A stretch of 64,000 nucleotides of DNA from Cyrtodaria siliqua (GCA_037043455.1 JAWPHD010001215.1:124001-188000); one strand, 5' to 3'. Numbered from the stretch's first letter, positions 59,501 through 63,679 are shown. Numbers and translations are program-made. The notes: generated by a model not told the origin, from the letters alone.

Positions 59501-60256
59501 ATCTTACCTTACAAATCATGGGGTCATAGTAAATACCCATATCTTACCTTACAAATCATGGGGTCATAGTAAACACCCGTATCTTACCTTACAAATCATG
59601 GGGTCATAGTAATTACCCATATCTTACCTTACAAATCATGGGGTCATAGTAAATACCCGTATCTTACCTTACATATCATAGGGTTATAGTAAATACCAGT
59701 ATCTTACCTTACAAATCATGGGGTCATAGTAAATACCCGTATCTTACCTCACAAATCATGGGGTCATAGTAAATACCCATATCTTACCTTACAAATCATG
59801 CGGTCATAGTAAATACCCATATCTTACCTTACAAATCATGGGGTCATAGTAAATACCCGTATCTTACCATACAAATCATGGGGTCATAGTAAATACCAGT
59901 ATCTTACCTTACAAATCATGGGGTGGTAGTAAATACCCGCATGTTACCTTACAAATCATGGGGTCATAGTAAATACCAGTATCTTACCTTACAAATCATT
60001 GGGTCATAGTAAATACCAGTATCTTACCTTACAAATCATGGGGTGGTAGTAAATACCCGCATGTTACCTTACAAATCATGGGGTCATAGTAAATACCCGT
60101 ATCTTACCTTACAAATCATGGGGTCATAGTAAATACCCGTATCTTACCTTACAAATCATGGGGTCATAGTAAATACCAGTATCTTACCTTACAAATCATG
60201 GGGTCGTAGTAAATACTGATTTGACTTCCCTCTTGGATGCCACTGTCACAACGAAC
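5499..60256 (-). CDS. PCCA: Propionyl-CoA carboxylase alpha chain, 3' eight exons (gene model)
   Basis: Join on the minus strand: 60256-60188, 47585-47510, 35759-35649, 28559-28457, 25574-25472, 15742-15590, 14607-14389, 5567-5499. The pieces total 903 nt (300 aa plus TGA) and every junction keeps frame with AG/GT borders. The chain carboxylates biotin with ATP and bicarbonate; with the beta chain it turns propionyl-CoA into methylmalonyl-CoA in the mitochondrial matrix. Seen in order: the end of the biotin carboxylase domain ([33 protein letters not shown]), the BT linker, and a C-terminal biotinyl domain with MAPMPG and EAMKMQNS, ending VELE as PCCA proteins do. The GVTHN and BT segments argue against MCCC1 and pyruvate carboxylase. 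The 5' exons, including the transit peptide and ATP-grasp core, are outside the window. Introns run from 1.0 to 12.6 kb and are filled with repeats. No frameshift or in-frame stop is seen in any exon, so the gene looks functional. Confidence 0.95.
5734..6293. mobile_element. MITE, 560 bp, about 40-bp terminal inverted repeats
   Basis: The left end AAAGGACAAGGTATGATAAG and the reverse complement of the right end AAAGGACTAGGTATGATAAG match with one difference, and similarity continues through GGCCCCCAATAT. No coding capacity. It lies 167 bp upstream of the acceptor of the terminal PCCA exon, on the intron side. Confidence 0.75.
6339..10625. repeat. 59-bp satellite array, about 72 copies, with higher-order repeats
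   Basis: The monomer begins tgttgaatctagtaaagcaa and continues ctaactgaatgggtttattg, then a catttggtcatttgg tail. First two starts are at 6339 and 6398 (period 59). A truncated variant lacking tttattgcatttg (tgaatgagtcatttggg) recurs. Marker variants repeat at about 1.09-1.15 kb, showing block duplication. It lies in the last PCCA intron. No reading frame of interest. Confidence 0.95.
10774..11936 (+). repeat. 5' LTR
   Basis: Matches 13195-14353 almost base for base. Contains gtatataagatg at about 11238, a possible TATA box, and aataaatataaa near 11795, a possible polyadenylation signal. Ends gacggcataat, then the internal region begins. Confidence 0.85.
11985..13064 (+). CDS. Gag-like zinc-knuckle/coiled-coil protein of the LTR element (359 aa)
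   Basis: The only substantial ORF of the element, starting about 50 nt after the 5' LTR and stopping 130 nt before the 3' LTR. Residues 37-70 hold two Cys/His modules: C37-x2-C40..H46-x3-C50, then a classic CCHC knuckle C57-x2-C60-x4-H65-x4-C70. Residues about 155-280 are rich in Leu, Gln, Glu and Lys with heptad spacing, a predicted coiled coil. Residues 313-349 repeat the N-terminal pattern: C313-x2-C316..H324-x3-C328, then C336-x2-C339-x4-H344-x4-C349. CCHC knuckles suggest RNA binding and packaging as in retroelement Gag. I see no matrix or capsid signature, and a knuckle pair at both ends is unusual. A captured host gene is a weaker alternative. Confidence 0.75.
   Translation: MTNYTIPQRRVASNIGSSRSTEQHSTSWRSTYVVSSCGRCGESFQHHHYCKALDRQCYVCRMYGHHAKVCDYLNNKNAPKSPSVHHASSASVNMNSSDKMKIQKSTKKQNRDRVRLMQFRERKAMCFEMPFYSLDIQELYTMGPRNSCRVNNSKNEMTTLKKNYKEVLEQTTAIESEVLQLQTQYLSALTQAEQAKLQLQELETIKATMSQLQEQCNNERKQKEQLQCELIKMEMDKKTLIDDNNLISSQFYAIQKQLRKVSEFNKEDRESLLQILDCADGNIKALSSAVCLLKFPPRQGNPHKQKSQRPFYCEDCGSSSYHPHQRGCPARDHSKCKLCDGDPHFATLCKKPFAKTTDS
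13195..14353 (+). repeat. 3' LTR
   Basis: Copy of 10774-11936, differing by a few changes near its end: one base lost in aagtattatctg, and taataaatataaatt changed to tagtaaatatacat, which alters the AATAAA present in the 5' copy. It ends 34 bp before the splice donor of the PCCA biotin exon on the opposite strand. Confidence 0.85.
14389..14607 (-). CDS. PCCA: PCCA exon with the biotin attachment site
   Basis: The acceptor tttcactacccag precedes TTCCCAATC; donor AAG|GTATAA. It codes for 73 residues in phase 0. After a short linker ([17 protein letters not shown]) the biotinyl domain starts at [12 protein letters not shown] is residues 59-62 of the exon (codons 14433-14422); its Lys, codon 14427-14425, is the residue biotinylated by holocarboxylase synthetase in this family. 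The exon ends AAKTGK and continues with VKKV in the terminal exon. An in-frame stop two codons past the donor shows that the splice is needed to finish the domain. Confidence 0.97.
14608..15589. repeat. Short intron with about 145-bp tandem repeat units
   Basis: The smallest intron (982 bp). From about 15070 to 15480 it holds three units of about 145 bp (core gaccttgacctttaacctac and atcaataggggtcatcct). They are followed by (cagacaga)n and ggtgaaaccagtatacgccc..gcagggttataaaaa, the layout of a Helentron-like 3' end. A C-homopolymer run lies at about 14988-15002. Confidence 0.6.
15590..15742 (-). CDS. PCCA: PCCA exon (BT linker domain)
   Basis: The acceptor ttcttcttaatcag precedes GTGGAGATT; donor GTG|GTATGT. 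It codes for 51 residues in phase 0, from [10 protein letters not shown] through [16 protein letters not shown] to YRIRFFGTV. Family knowledge: this part of the BT domain (SPLL.V.V...., IQFLGTV in vertebrate PCCA) couples the biotin carboxylase and biotinyl regions and contacts the beta chain. It joins FPISIMDEQ of the next exon. Confidence 0.95.
15760..16920. other. Intronic stretch without recognised gene
   Basis: AT-rich. The motif acagtgtccctttaaa appears at about 16259 and again at about 16840. It is shared with other places in the window (about 39092) and with the aaagggacac repeat ends near 1010, so remnants of one interspersed family are likely. Boundaries are unclear. Confidence 0.35.
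16922..17128 (+). mobile_element. Helentron-like 3' end fragment (GTCTCGC hairpin family)
   Basis: Ends in tgtctcgctttttttcaaaa followed by aggcgagacaaaac, a hairpin with a GTCTCGC / GCGAGAC stem and an A-rich tail. The same terminus closes the unit array at 33690-34395. Only a short 5'-truncated piece is present here. Confidence 0.5.
17644..18762 (-). pseudogene. 5'-truncated LINE (non-LTR retrotransposon) C-terminal fragment
   Basis: Two overlapping minus-strand frames form a broken ORF2 C-terminus. 18722-18420 reads [20 protein letters not shown] and [20 protein letters not shown], the usual 'S.FFPS.I..WN.L' tail. 18430-18137 reads [15 protein letters not shown] then C-x-[10 protein letters not shown], the Cys/His tail. 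A frameshift near 18425-18435 separates them (..[12 protein letters not shown] continues in the second frame). The reverse transcriptase core is missing. About 500 bp of 3' UTR follow to 17644. Confidence 0.75.
18840..19000. repeat. Interspersed repeat fragment (ggtggaggaagaccccag)
   Basis: Contains ggtcatatggcgactttcc, ggtggaggaagaccccagat and gggcgggcacctggatag followed by aaccaccgacgttccgcaag. I recognise this as a block found in many molluscan repeat copies, but not by family name. It lies inside the GTGTC-family element. Confidence 0.4.
19191..19547. other. Intronic spacer, nothing recognised
   Basis: AT-rich sequence between two Helentron-like elements. No ORF, no RNA motif and no clear repeat. 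Confidence 0.4.
19548..24426 (+). mobile_element. Helentron-like element, family B, carrying nested family A copies
   Basis: The start acaagagacccaacacgg is followed by atGCTCTACTGGCtaaaa. The end ttcGGCCAGTAGAACtaaaa is its subterminal inverted partner (one change from GCCAGTAGAGC). Inside are units of about 145 bp (gtagcagagaccggacatga) and of about 165 bp (caagggccataactccggtg, cgagctttcattgatatcaa). The B sequence stops at ..ggtaaaaattgaaaa (21015) and resumes at atggattaaaaatgaaggcc (24314), flanking inserted family A sequence. The terminal tract before the end is gacgggtgacggacaactcg. Confidence 0.65.
21016..24313 (+). mobile_element. Family A Helentron-like elements (two joined copies), eleven about 320-bp units
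   Basis: Starts at 21016 and again at 22510 with acaagaggtcaatgaccttg then aAGCTCTACTGATtg; ends ctctgATCAGTAGAGCTaaaa at 24313. The 12-bp ATCAGTAGAGCT is the exact inverse of AGCTCTACTGAT at the start. The interior is about eleven units of about 320 bp, marked by ggcggccatcttgaatttcc, catcaagagcaacattcctg and catgtcatgctgatcatttt. Subterminal inverted repeats, a terminal hairpin (CTGATC..GATCAG in complete copies) and internal tandem repeats are known features of Helentron-derived HINEs and of bivalve 'pearl' elements. No Rep/helicase ORF is present. Confidence 0.7.
24463..25200. repeat. 41-bp minisatellite, 18 copies
   Basis: Exactly 738 bp, 18 units, core tgagacacaccgactctgtg then tgcagtagctctgcctcctt g. 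Variants (cgtctctg, gcattagc) affect few units. It lies 270 bp downstream of the donor of PCCA exon 25472-25574. All minus-strand frames lack stops inside the unit, so a 324-aa ORF appears by chance. Confidence 0.95.
25472..25574 (-). CDS. PCCA: PCCA exon (BT domain)
   Basis: The acceptor catttattgcag precedes AATACC; donor GAG|GTAGTT. The first base completes an Arg codon (AG|A) and then 34 codons follow: [20 protein letters not shown].. to KKETKFE. It corresponds to the 'NWELSVKLHDKVHTV' segment of vertebrate PCCA. It joins VEIGERVY of the next exon in phase 0. This is the most divergent exon in the set, and its assignment rests on frame, splice sites and position. Confidence 0.9.
25764..25793. 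repeat. (ATT)n microsatellite
   Basis: About nine att units after aaagaattatt. Close to it, gtcgagctaaaaaaaa at 25845-25860 looks like the tail of a further Helentron-like element. Confidence 0.7.
25861..27675 (+). mobile_element. Family A Helentron-like element
   Basis: Begins acaagaggtcaatgaccttg and ends gacagacggacggacggac, then gctgatctctgatcagtcaa gctaaaa. About six diverged units of about 320 bp lie inside, with the same ggcggccatcttgaatttcc and aagagcaacattcctg markers. The last unit is the distinct terminal type (ggatttcacatcaacatgaa). Confidence 0.7.
27865..27905 (-). mobile_element. tRNA-derived SINE fragment (B-box region)
   Basis: gatttgaacc at 27881-27890 reads GGTTCAAATC on the minus strand, a pol III B box, within cctccagtgagatttgaacc caagacc. 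Related copies sit at 30223-30250 (GGTTCAGATC) and 34416-34450 (GGTTCAAATC at 34436-34427). No intact A box is visible at the expected distance, so these are partial copies. Confidence 0.5.
27918..28435 (+). repeat. About 155-bp tandem units, Helentron-like 3' end
   Basis: Three diverged units (gcaataactccggcgttact, aatcaagcggttatcaagat) end in cggacagacggatggaaaat, then cctctgccttcggcggggg. The terminal tract stops about 20 bp before the donor of the adjacent PCCA exon on the opposite strand. Confidence 0.55.
28457..28559 (-). CDS. PCCA: PCCA exon (BC-BT linker region)
   Basis: The acceptor aaacatttcag precedes GAAAGATT; donor CAAG|GTAAGT. Two bases complete a Gly codon, 33 codons read [20 protein letters not shown].. 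to TFKNQS, and AG starts the Arg shared with the next exon. It corresponds to '[21 protein letters not shown]' of vertebrate PCCA. 103 nt. Confidence 0.93.
28560..28982. other. Intronic stretch, nothing recognised
   Basis: AT-rich. The phrases aaggacttttaaaggctact and aaaaggactttttagggctg look like a short imperfect internal duplication. No ORF or RNA signal. Confidence 0.35.
28983..30467 (+). repeat. Mixed Helentron-like internal units
   Basis: Starts caaggggcccaagagggcct, a family B-type 5' end. Then come two to three units of about 170 bp (ccataactccaccaaaactc, cagaactagtccggacaaag). From 29460 there are about 165-bp gtgacccctggggcgggg units related to 1-880. At 30080-30300 SINE-like fragments and A-rich tracts follow. 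Individual element borders cannot be drawn with confidence. Confidence 0.45.
30468..33680 (+). mobile_element. Family B Helentron-like element, with nested family A copies
   Basis: Begins acaagaggcccaagagggcc then gatGCTCTACTGGCtaaaac. The likely end is gaaggcctttGGCCAGTAGAat at about 33680. Inside are a G-homopolymer run at about 30704-30726, units of about 165 bp (gtagcgccgacaagaaattt), a 5'-damaged A copy (about 31155-32106) and a complete A copy (32144-33389). Confidence 0.5.
32144..33389 (+). mobile_element. Family A Helentron-like element, nested
   Basis: Complete-looking copy: acaagaggtcaatgaccttg at 32144, a (ggac)n-type tract near 33315, then gctgatctctgatcagtcga gctaaaa. Four units of about 320 bp. 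A second copy with a broken start (ttgaaggtctaccgattgat) occupies about 31155-32106 and ends gatctctgatcagtagagct aaaaa. Confidence 0.65.
33690..34400 (+). mobile_element. Helentron-like element, GTCTC hairpin family, about 190-bp units
   Basis: Three units marked by ctgccctttgcttggagggt, gtcatgttgccatgtaccac and aagtttgaaaggtctagtgc. A ccgccaccgccgccggaaaa tract precedes the end tatgtctcttttcttcttcg aaaaggcgagacaaaaac. The terminus matches the fragment at 16922-17128. Confidence 0.55.
34480..35580 (+). repeat. About 165-bp Helentron-like internal units, interrupted by a TIR element
   Basis: Units with agggccataactctggtgtt, gagctttcattgatattaac and aatctgtgcaagtttggtaa. Sequence agaaaatag stops at 34931 and continues as aatagcatttttcag from 35288, flanking the inserted element at 34932-35287. 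Confidence 0.6.
34932..35287. mobile_element. Short TIR element (CAGGGCTTTTTT), 356 bp
   Basis: Ends CAGGGCTTTTTT and AAAAAAGCCCTG are perfect 12-bp inverted repeats. The 5-bp aatag flanks both sides (34927-34931, 35288-35292). The CAGGG start resembles hAT-type ends, but the visible duplication is 5 bp rather than 8. No ORF. Confidence 0.65.
35594..35648 (-). other. Partial duplicate of an exon-intron junction with a second splice donor
   Basis: On the gene strand the true junction is TTTACAG|gtaagttgtg (35649/35648). Fifty-five nt further into the intron the sequence ATGGGGTTACAG|gtaagttgtg repeats it, preceded by a second ttccc..atggg. Using the inner donor would add 55 nt, and the frame would meet TAA after eight codons. 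Confidence 0.75.
35649..35759 (-). CDS. PCCA: PCCA exon (end of biotin carboxylase domain)
   Basis: The acceptor gttttattcag precedes GTGTCACC; donor ACAG|GTAAGT. Two bases complete Gly, then 36 codons [20 protein letters not shown].. to IFPDGFT, with one base of the next Gly. It matches 'GVTHNIALLREVI..F..GDISTKFL...YPDGF' of the family, the C-terminal helices of the biotin carboxylase domain. A decoy donor lies 55 nt downstream. Confidence 0.96.
35760..36025. repeat. Intronic stretch with an interspersed repeat copy
   Basis: 35815-35990 resembles 1010-1190 (aagtgacacatggcactctt; ends gaaccaataatatatttaaa). The copy abuts the next Helentron-like element. Confidence 0.4.
36252..37393 (-). 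mobile_element. Family A Helentron-like element, inverted and nested
   Basis: Reads as reverse complement: tttttagctcgactgatcag at the left is the A 3' end, and aaggtcattgacctcttgt at the right is the A 5' end. Three to four units. The host sequence gcaagtcattt (left) resumes as tagtaaaggttccaaatc (right), so it inserted into the diverged A copy. Confidence 0.7.
38775..39957. mobile_element. TIR element of about 1.18 kb (CATACATG ends)
   Basis: Left end CATACATGCGATAC; reverse complement of right end CATACATGTGATAC (one mismatch). ctagga flanks both sides (38769-38774, 39958-39963), extendable to an 8-bp tgctagga if the right end is trimmed by two bases. The host sequence gaatttttgctagga..tcaaccagacatcaagag is continuous across it. 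No transposase frame seen. Confidence 0.6.
40064..41580 (+). repeat. About 170-bp repeat units and a short CAGGGCACT-ended insertion
   Basis: 40150-40640 has two copies of a block with tttagtgctgtntggcggcc and ttattacttactggt. From 40650, units with gatcatccctgccaagtttc and cctttaaagggccata. At 40920-41225 CAGGGCACTag and caGTGCCCTG form 9-bp inverted ends around a G-rich insert (aaaaggggaatttc motifs). A hAT-like MITE is possible, but no target duplication is visible. Confidence 0.4.
41581..43432 (+). mobile_element. Family A Helentron-like element
   Basis: acaagaggtcaatgaccttg at the start; (gaca/gacg)n tract at about 43342-43380; end gctgatctctgatcagtcga gctaaaaa. About six units of about 320 bp, close in sequence to the 21-24 kb copies. 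Confidence 0.7.
43433..44555. repeat. Intronic spacer and about 165-bp units
   Basis: 43433-43960 has no recognised feature apart from a diverged duplication gaggcagttccgattgtaaa / ggcagttccaatagtaaa. From 43970, one 170-bp-type unit (ccgtaactctgccaaaaatc), then units with caagggctgtaacccaggtg and gagctttcattgatattagc. Confidence 0.4.
45104..46259 (+). mobile_element. hAT DNA transposon, internally deleted
   Basis: Ends TAGGGCTGCGTACCGGT and ACCGATACGCAGCCCTA are imperfect inverted repeats. The 8-bp ACTGACAT is duplicated exactly on both sides (45096-45103 and 46260-46267), as hAT insertion requires. 1,156 bp, too short for a whole transposase. Subterminal sequence has repeated cgatat/ataccgg motifs. 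Confidence 0.88.
45960..46142 (+). pseudogene. hAT transposase C-terminal (hATC dimerisation) remnant
   Basis: The frame ending at 46142 reads [20 protein letters not shown], then [19 protein letters not shown], the hATC signature of ZBED/Tam3-like transposases (P.S...ER.FS..G.i....R..L......l.fl..N). The zinc finger and RNase H-like catalytic core are absent. The upstream part of the same frame (from 45795) shows no family match and may be intron-derived. Confidence 0.8.
47108..47509. other. Intronic stretch with a mariner-like terminus
   Basis: At 47256-47290, tacgaggggtgatcgagggg tgatccagaaataatgagac resembles a mariner-type inverted repeat end next to TA, with an 11-bp internal duplication. 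No matching second end and no transposase found. Confidence 0.35.
47510..47585 (-). CDS. PCCA: PCCA exon (biotin carboxylase domain)
   Basis: The acceptor catttgtttttag precedes CTTGTAAC; donor AAGAG|GTAAGT. 76 nt: 25 codons [25 protein letters not shown] plus one base of Gly. It matches the family segment '[31 protein letters not shown]'. TYG.SR.EA is a conserved helix near the end of the biotin carboxylase domain. Confidence 0.97.
47720..47960 (+). mobile_element. tRNA-derived SINE, full length
   Basis: The head has a pol III A box region (tagtggccgaatggttaac) and B box (gtgttcgaatcccact). The body continues to a tail caccatacaaacaaacaaataaac. A 10-bp target duplication, aaatacttgt, flanks it exactly (47710-47719 and 47961-47970). 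The tail block gagttgaaaatgacgtaaaa caccat is typical of molluscan SINEs; I cannot name the family. The tRNA-like head is not a tRNA gene because the acceptor stem is not closed. Confidence 0.85.
47971..49085 (+). repeat. About 190-bp tandem units
   Basis: From about 48140, five units with aagggcaataactctgcatg, ccaaaattgtgtcacgcaca and tcaattcaatatcttgaaaa, ending caacagaccgaccgacagac. The layout resembles the 3' end of the Helentron-like families, but no terminal hairpin is clear. Confidence 0.6.
49100..49890. repeat. About 58-bp minisatellite (about 14 copies)
   Basis: The core agctcaattcaagatggctg ccaccatctggagagtccta then attataaata, with indels shortening some copies. It follows the preceding block directly, and an early copy at about 48050 lies before that block. 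Confidence 0.85.
50045..56245. repeat. 6.2-kb minisatellite with 40-bp and about 51-bp units
   Basis: The short unit, ccacctgacaatagtcttta tctggaactggtccacaatt, repeats every 40 bp (for example 51241 and 51281). The long unit inserts ctggagaccac, giving about 51 bp. Long units dominate the two flanks and short units the centre. A marker block (actagtgtttatctgg) recurs at 51417, 52351 and 52813, showing block duplications. Long open frames on both strands are by-products; 51 is a multiple of 3, which gives a 17-residue peptide repeat. Confidence 0.95.
56405..57685 (-). repeat. Exon-derived 40-bp minisatellite carrying splice donors, distal block
   Basis: About 32 units of 40 bp. On the gene strand each reads GTATTTACTATGACCCCATG then ATTTGTAAG|gtaagatacgg. 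The first 29 nt equal the 3' end of PCCA exon 60188-60256 except one synonymous base (TAT for TAC), and the remaining 11 nt follow the exon's own donor. Nearly every unit keeps AAG|GTAAGA. Confidence 0.95.
57686..58413. mobile_element. Foldback/TIR insertion splitting the exon-derived array
   Basis: The array stops at gtcatagtaa and restarts at taaatacccg. Inside, 57692-57852 is a long hairpin: aggttatttaacatggttct and its near-exact inverse agaaccatgttaagtaacct enclose further paired segments (cagctgg..ccagctg, tccaatat). ttattctatacct (from about 57858) and aggtatagaataa (to 58413) are 13-bp inverted ends. No ORF of interest. Confidence 0.7.
58414..60216 (-). repeat. Exon-derived 40-bp minisatellite carrying splice donors, proximal block
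   Basis: About 45 units of the same 40-bp repeat. The last unit is the real exon end: identity continues 29 nt into the coding exon, to about 60216, and then the exon-specific sequence tgatttgacttcc begins. Units next to the exon are more variable (ataccagt, gtggtagt) than distal ones. Confidence 0.95.
60188..60256 (-). CDS. PCCA: PCCA exon (biotin carboxylase domain), first visible
   Basis: The acceptor atttgttattacag precedes GTTCGTTG; donor TGTAAG|GTAAGA. 69 nt, 23 codons in phase 0: [23 protein letters not shown]. It matches family '[24 protein letters not shown]', the strand before the last part of the biotin carboxylase domain. Vertebrates have V and S where this has C (VRC, MIC). Its last 29 nt are the seed of the adjoining 40-bp array. 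Confidence 0.97.
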
Positions 60257-60332
60257 CTGTAATAACAAATCAAGAATACAACAATAAACCACATTGGATT
60301 ATTATAAATTAAGACCCATGACATGAGAACAT

Positions 60333-60861
60333 GTGGATAGTCTACATGATGAATACAATACTATATCAGGTGGATACTCTACATGATGAATACAATACTA
60401 TATCAGGTGGATAATCTACAAGATGAATACAACACTATATCAGGTGGATAATCTACATGATGAATACAATACTGTATCAGGTGGATAATCTACATGATGA
60501 ATACAAAACTATATCAGGTGGATAATCTACATGATGAATACAATACTGTATCAGGTGGATAATCTACATGATGAATACAATACAGTATACTGTATCAGGT
60601 GGATATTAAATCTACATGATGAATACAAAACTATATCAGGTGGATAATCTACAAGATGAATACAAAACTATATCAGGTGGATAATCTACAAGATGAATAC
60701 AATACTGTATCAGGTGGATAATCTACATGATGAATACAATACTATATCAGGTGGATAATCTACATGATGAATACAATACTGTATCAGGTGGATAATCTAC
60801 ATGATGAATACAATACTATATCAGGTGGATAATTTACATTATGAATACAATACTATATCAG
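60333..60861. repeat. 37-bp minisatellite (about 14 copies)
   Basis: The core caggtggataatctacatga tgaatacaatactatat repeats every 37 bp with point variants and two short indels. It lies about 75 bp upstream of the PCCA exon acceptor on the gene strand. Confidence 0.9.
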
Positions 60862-62594
60862 TGCCTTGTCTTAAGGGTTTATAAGGCTCAACACCGTTTG
60901 CTATAATACCAATTGCAAATATATTTGGAAATTTCTAATTACAGGAAAAAAGGTATATTACATATCTTTTTTTATTATTACAGAATACTGATAAAAGAGC
61001 TGAAATTACTGTATTTAATTTAGTAAAACCGTTTGTAAATAACAAGACAATATATATTTTTATAAATTCCGTTTTTTATTATGATCAAAAAGGTATACCG
61101 ATTTATATATATATCATATATTATTATATATATGGTAGAAAAAATCATACATCGAAAGAAAATATCTTCAAAACACTGGACCCAGAAAGGGTGCATGAAC
61201 AATAGATACAAAGTAAATATGGTATGGAAAATTACAATCTCATTAAAATCAAACCCTTTATCATGCTACAATACTCTACACTAGAAGGATCAGACAACAC
61301 TCCATTGTAGGTCACATCAGATTAACCTTACGATTAGCCAGATTTCAGCCTACGAAATTGCTCGGTATAGTCTCCTTCACAGCGCATGTCGTGTTTCAGT
61401 AAAGCGCTGTGGAGCAGTCTGCGCTCGGTATTGAAAGAGACAATGTCTGTAACTTTTAGCTAATAAAACACAAAATAATTGCGTTGACAAACATAAAACA
61501 CCAACCATTTTTGAAAAAAAAAATATAAAGAAAAGATTGTTTGACAGAATTTAATAGAGGTAAAAAAATGAACCCACACTAAAATGACGCTTGCGGGTCA
61601 ACAGTCGACTCTGAGCGGGCCAGATGTACTATGTCTTACTATTTAGAGTACTATGTTGTAATAATTTCAGTGGAATATATATTTTCAAAACACTCATGGC
61701 AGCGCCCATGATTTTCTTTGTATCTTAATATAAAACATGCCATATAGTGCATTTGTTTGAATTTATCGTGCAATCCAAAGCAATAACACACAGAGACTTT
61801 ATCTTTATTCAGATATAGATCTATGTGTTTTATGTGGATTTACTTTTGTTCAGTTCACTTAAACATCCTCTGAAGAACATATGAAACGCTCAATTTCATT
61901 GGTTGAATTTAGTTGATCTTCTCATGAATATTGATTAGATGAAAGGTTGATCTGACATGACCTACAATATCCTATAGCGGAGAGTATCAAAGCGTAATTA
62001 GGATATGATTTTAATGAGATTGGTTTACAACTTTATACTCTAAACAGGTTTTCATCAGAGAGTTACAAACATATACAGGTGTGAAAAAATATACAAAATC
62101 AAAAGAAACTTAACTATTAGTGAACCTCTAAGGCACCCATCAAACGAAGTCTATAAGATACTATAAAACTAAATCTTTCTCACTAAAACTATGCATATTT
62201 ATGACAAGAACTAATTGGCACAGCAGGACTCCCACTGGGGTTCAGGATCTGTTATTGTTAAGAAATTGCTAATAATATATGCTATATCATTGGCGGATGC
62301 TGGTTTATATGCCGACATTTTTTAATAGAGACTAATTTATATGAACTGAATAATACCTATAAAACATAATTTAAATCGTCTTTTGCTCATTTATACAAAT
62401 AGATACTGGGTGGCTATGAATTATAATGTATATGCTTTTTGTAAAGGAGTATTTTAAAATTAATATACTCACTATGCTTAAGTTAGACACGAGAGGCATA
62501 ATCAGTAATCTAAAACACTGAGGTTGTTATGAATACAAATGAAATAGTGTGTCTAAATTAACTGTGTCAAGTTTTGAATATGGAAAGAAAGAAA
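60862..62594. other. Intronic stretch with a large inverted-repeat element
   Basis: 61225-61340 and 61922-62035 are imperfect inverted arms of about 110 bp (acaatctcattaaaatcaaa / ttttaatgagattggttt; cattgtaggtcacatcagat / atctgacatgacctacaat), a likely decayed TIR or foldback element of about 810 bp. Near its left arm, cacagcgc..gcgctgtg (about 61379-61413) forms a hairpin. No coding region or exon was found. Confidence 0.5.
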
Positions 62595-63579
62595 ACAAGA
62601 GGTCAATGACCAAGAAGCTCTACTGATAGGTTTTGATAGCTAGATCAGCTATCAAAGTTTCATGGAAACCTGTCAAGTAGTTTCAGAGGAGTAGTCGCTA
62701 CAATTTTTTACTATATAACGCTGTGTAAACAAAGATGGCCTCTGGCAGGCATGTTTAATGTCGAATCAAAATAATTTGCAAAAAGGACCAACATCATGTC
62801 ATGCTGATCATTTAGAAAAAGTTCCATATCAGTATCACTTCTAGTTTTCAAGAAGTAGATGCTACAAATTTGGTTTTTAAAAACTCTATTTTTAGCCATG
62901 GTGGCCATCTTGAATTTCTGTTCGACCTGAAATATTGCTAGGATCAACTAGACATCAAGAGCAACATTTCTGTTAAGTTTCATGAAAATCCTTCAAGTAG
63001 TCTCAGAGGAGTAGTCGCCACAAGTTTTCCTATATAACTCTATGTAAACAAAGATGGCCACTGGTGTCCATGTTTGCATCCAAATCAAAATGAACTTTGG
63101 GTAGGACTACATGTCGTGCCATTCATTTTGGTAAAGGTTCCAAAGCAATATCACTTACGGTTTTTGAGAAGTACTCTCCACAAAATCAATATTTTTAAAA
63201 ACTATTTTTAGCCGTATTTTTCATGAAAATCTGTCAAGTAGTTTCAGAGGAGTAGTCGCCAAAAGTTTTTCCTATATAACTCCATGTAAACAAAATAGCC
63301 GTTAGCCGAACCAAAATGAATCTTATTACCAGGTTAGGACCAAGTACATGTCGAACCAGTCATTTTGGTAAAGGTTCCAATTCAATATCACTTACGGTTT
63401 TTGAGAAGTAGTCGCCACAAAGTCACGTTTTTAAAATCTATTTTTAGCAGTGGCTATACATCAAGAGAAATATTCCTGTAAAGTTCGATGAAATTTCATC
63501 AAGTAGTTTCAGAGGAGTAGTTGCCACAAGTTTTTCCTATACAACTCGTAAACAAAGATGGCCGCCAGTGGCTAAAAAT
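62595..63579 (+). mobile_element. Diverged family A Helentron-like element
   Basis: Begins acaagaggtcaatgaccaag, then aAGCTCTACTGATag. Three to four diverged units resemble those at 37.4-38.7 kb (ggtaaaggttccaattcaat). The 3' subterminal repeat is missing; the sequence breaks off near gtggctaaaaatcac. Confidence 0.55.
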
Positions 63580-63679
63580 CACAAAAACATTATAAAATAA
63601 ATATCCCGGTAAAGGATACTGATAAAAATAAGTTTAGCAAGCAAATTGCATGGCAAATTAATCTGTGGCAGGGATCATT

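Noticed and set aside
56405..60216. CRISPR-like regular 40-bp repeats
   Set aside because: There are no unique spacers, the whole unit is repeated and matches a coding exon end, and the context is eukaryotic.
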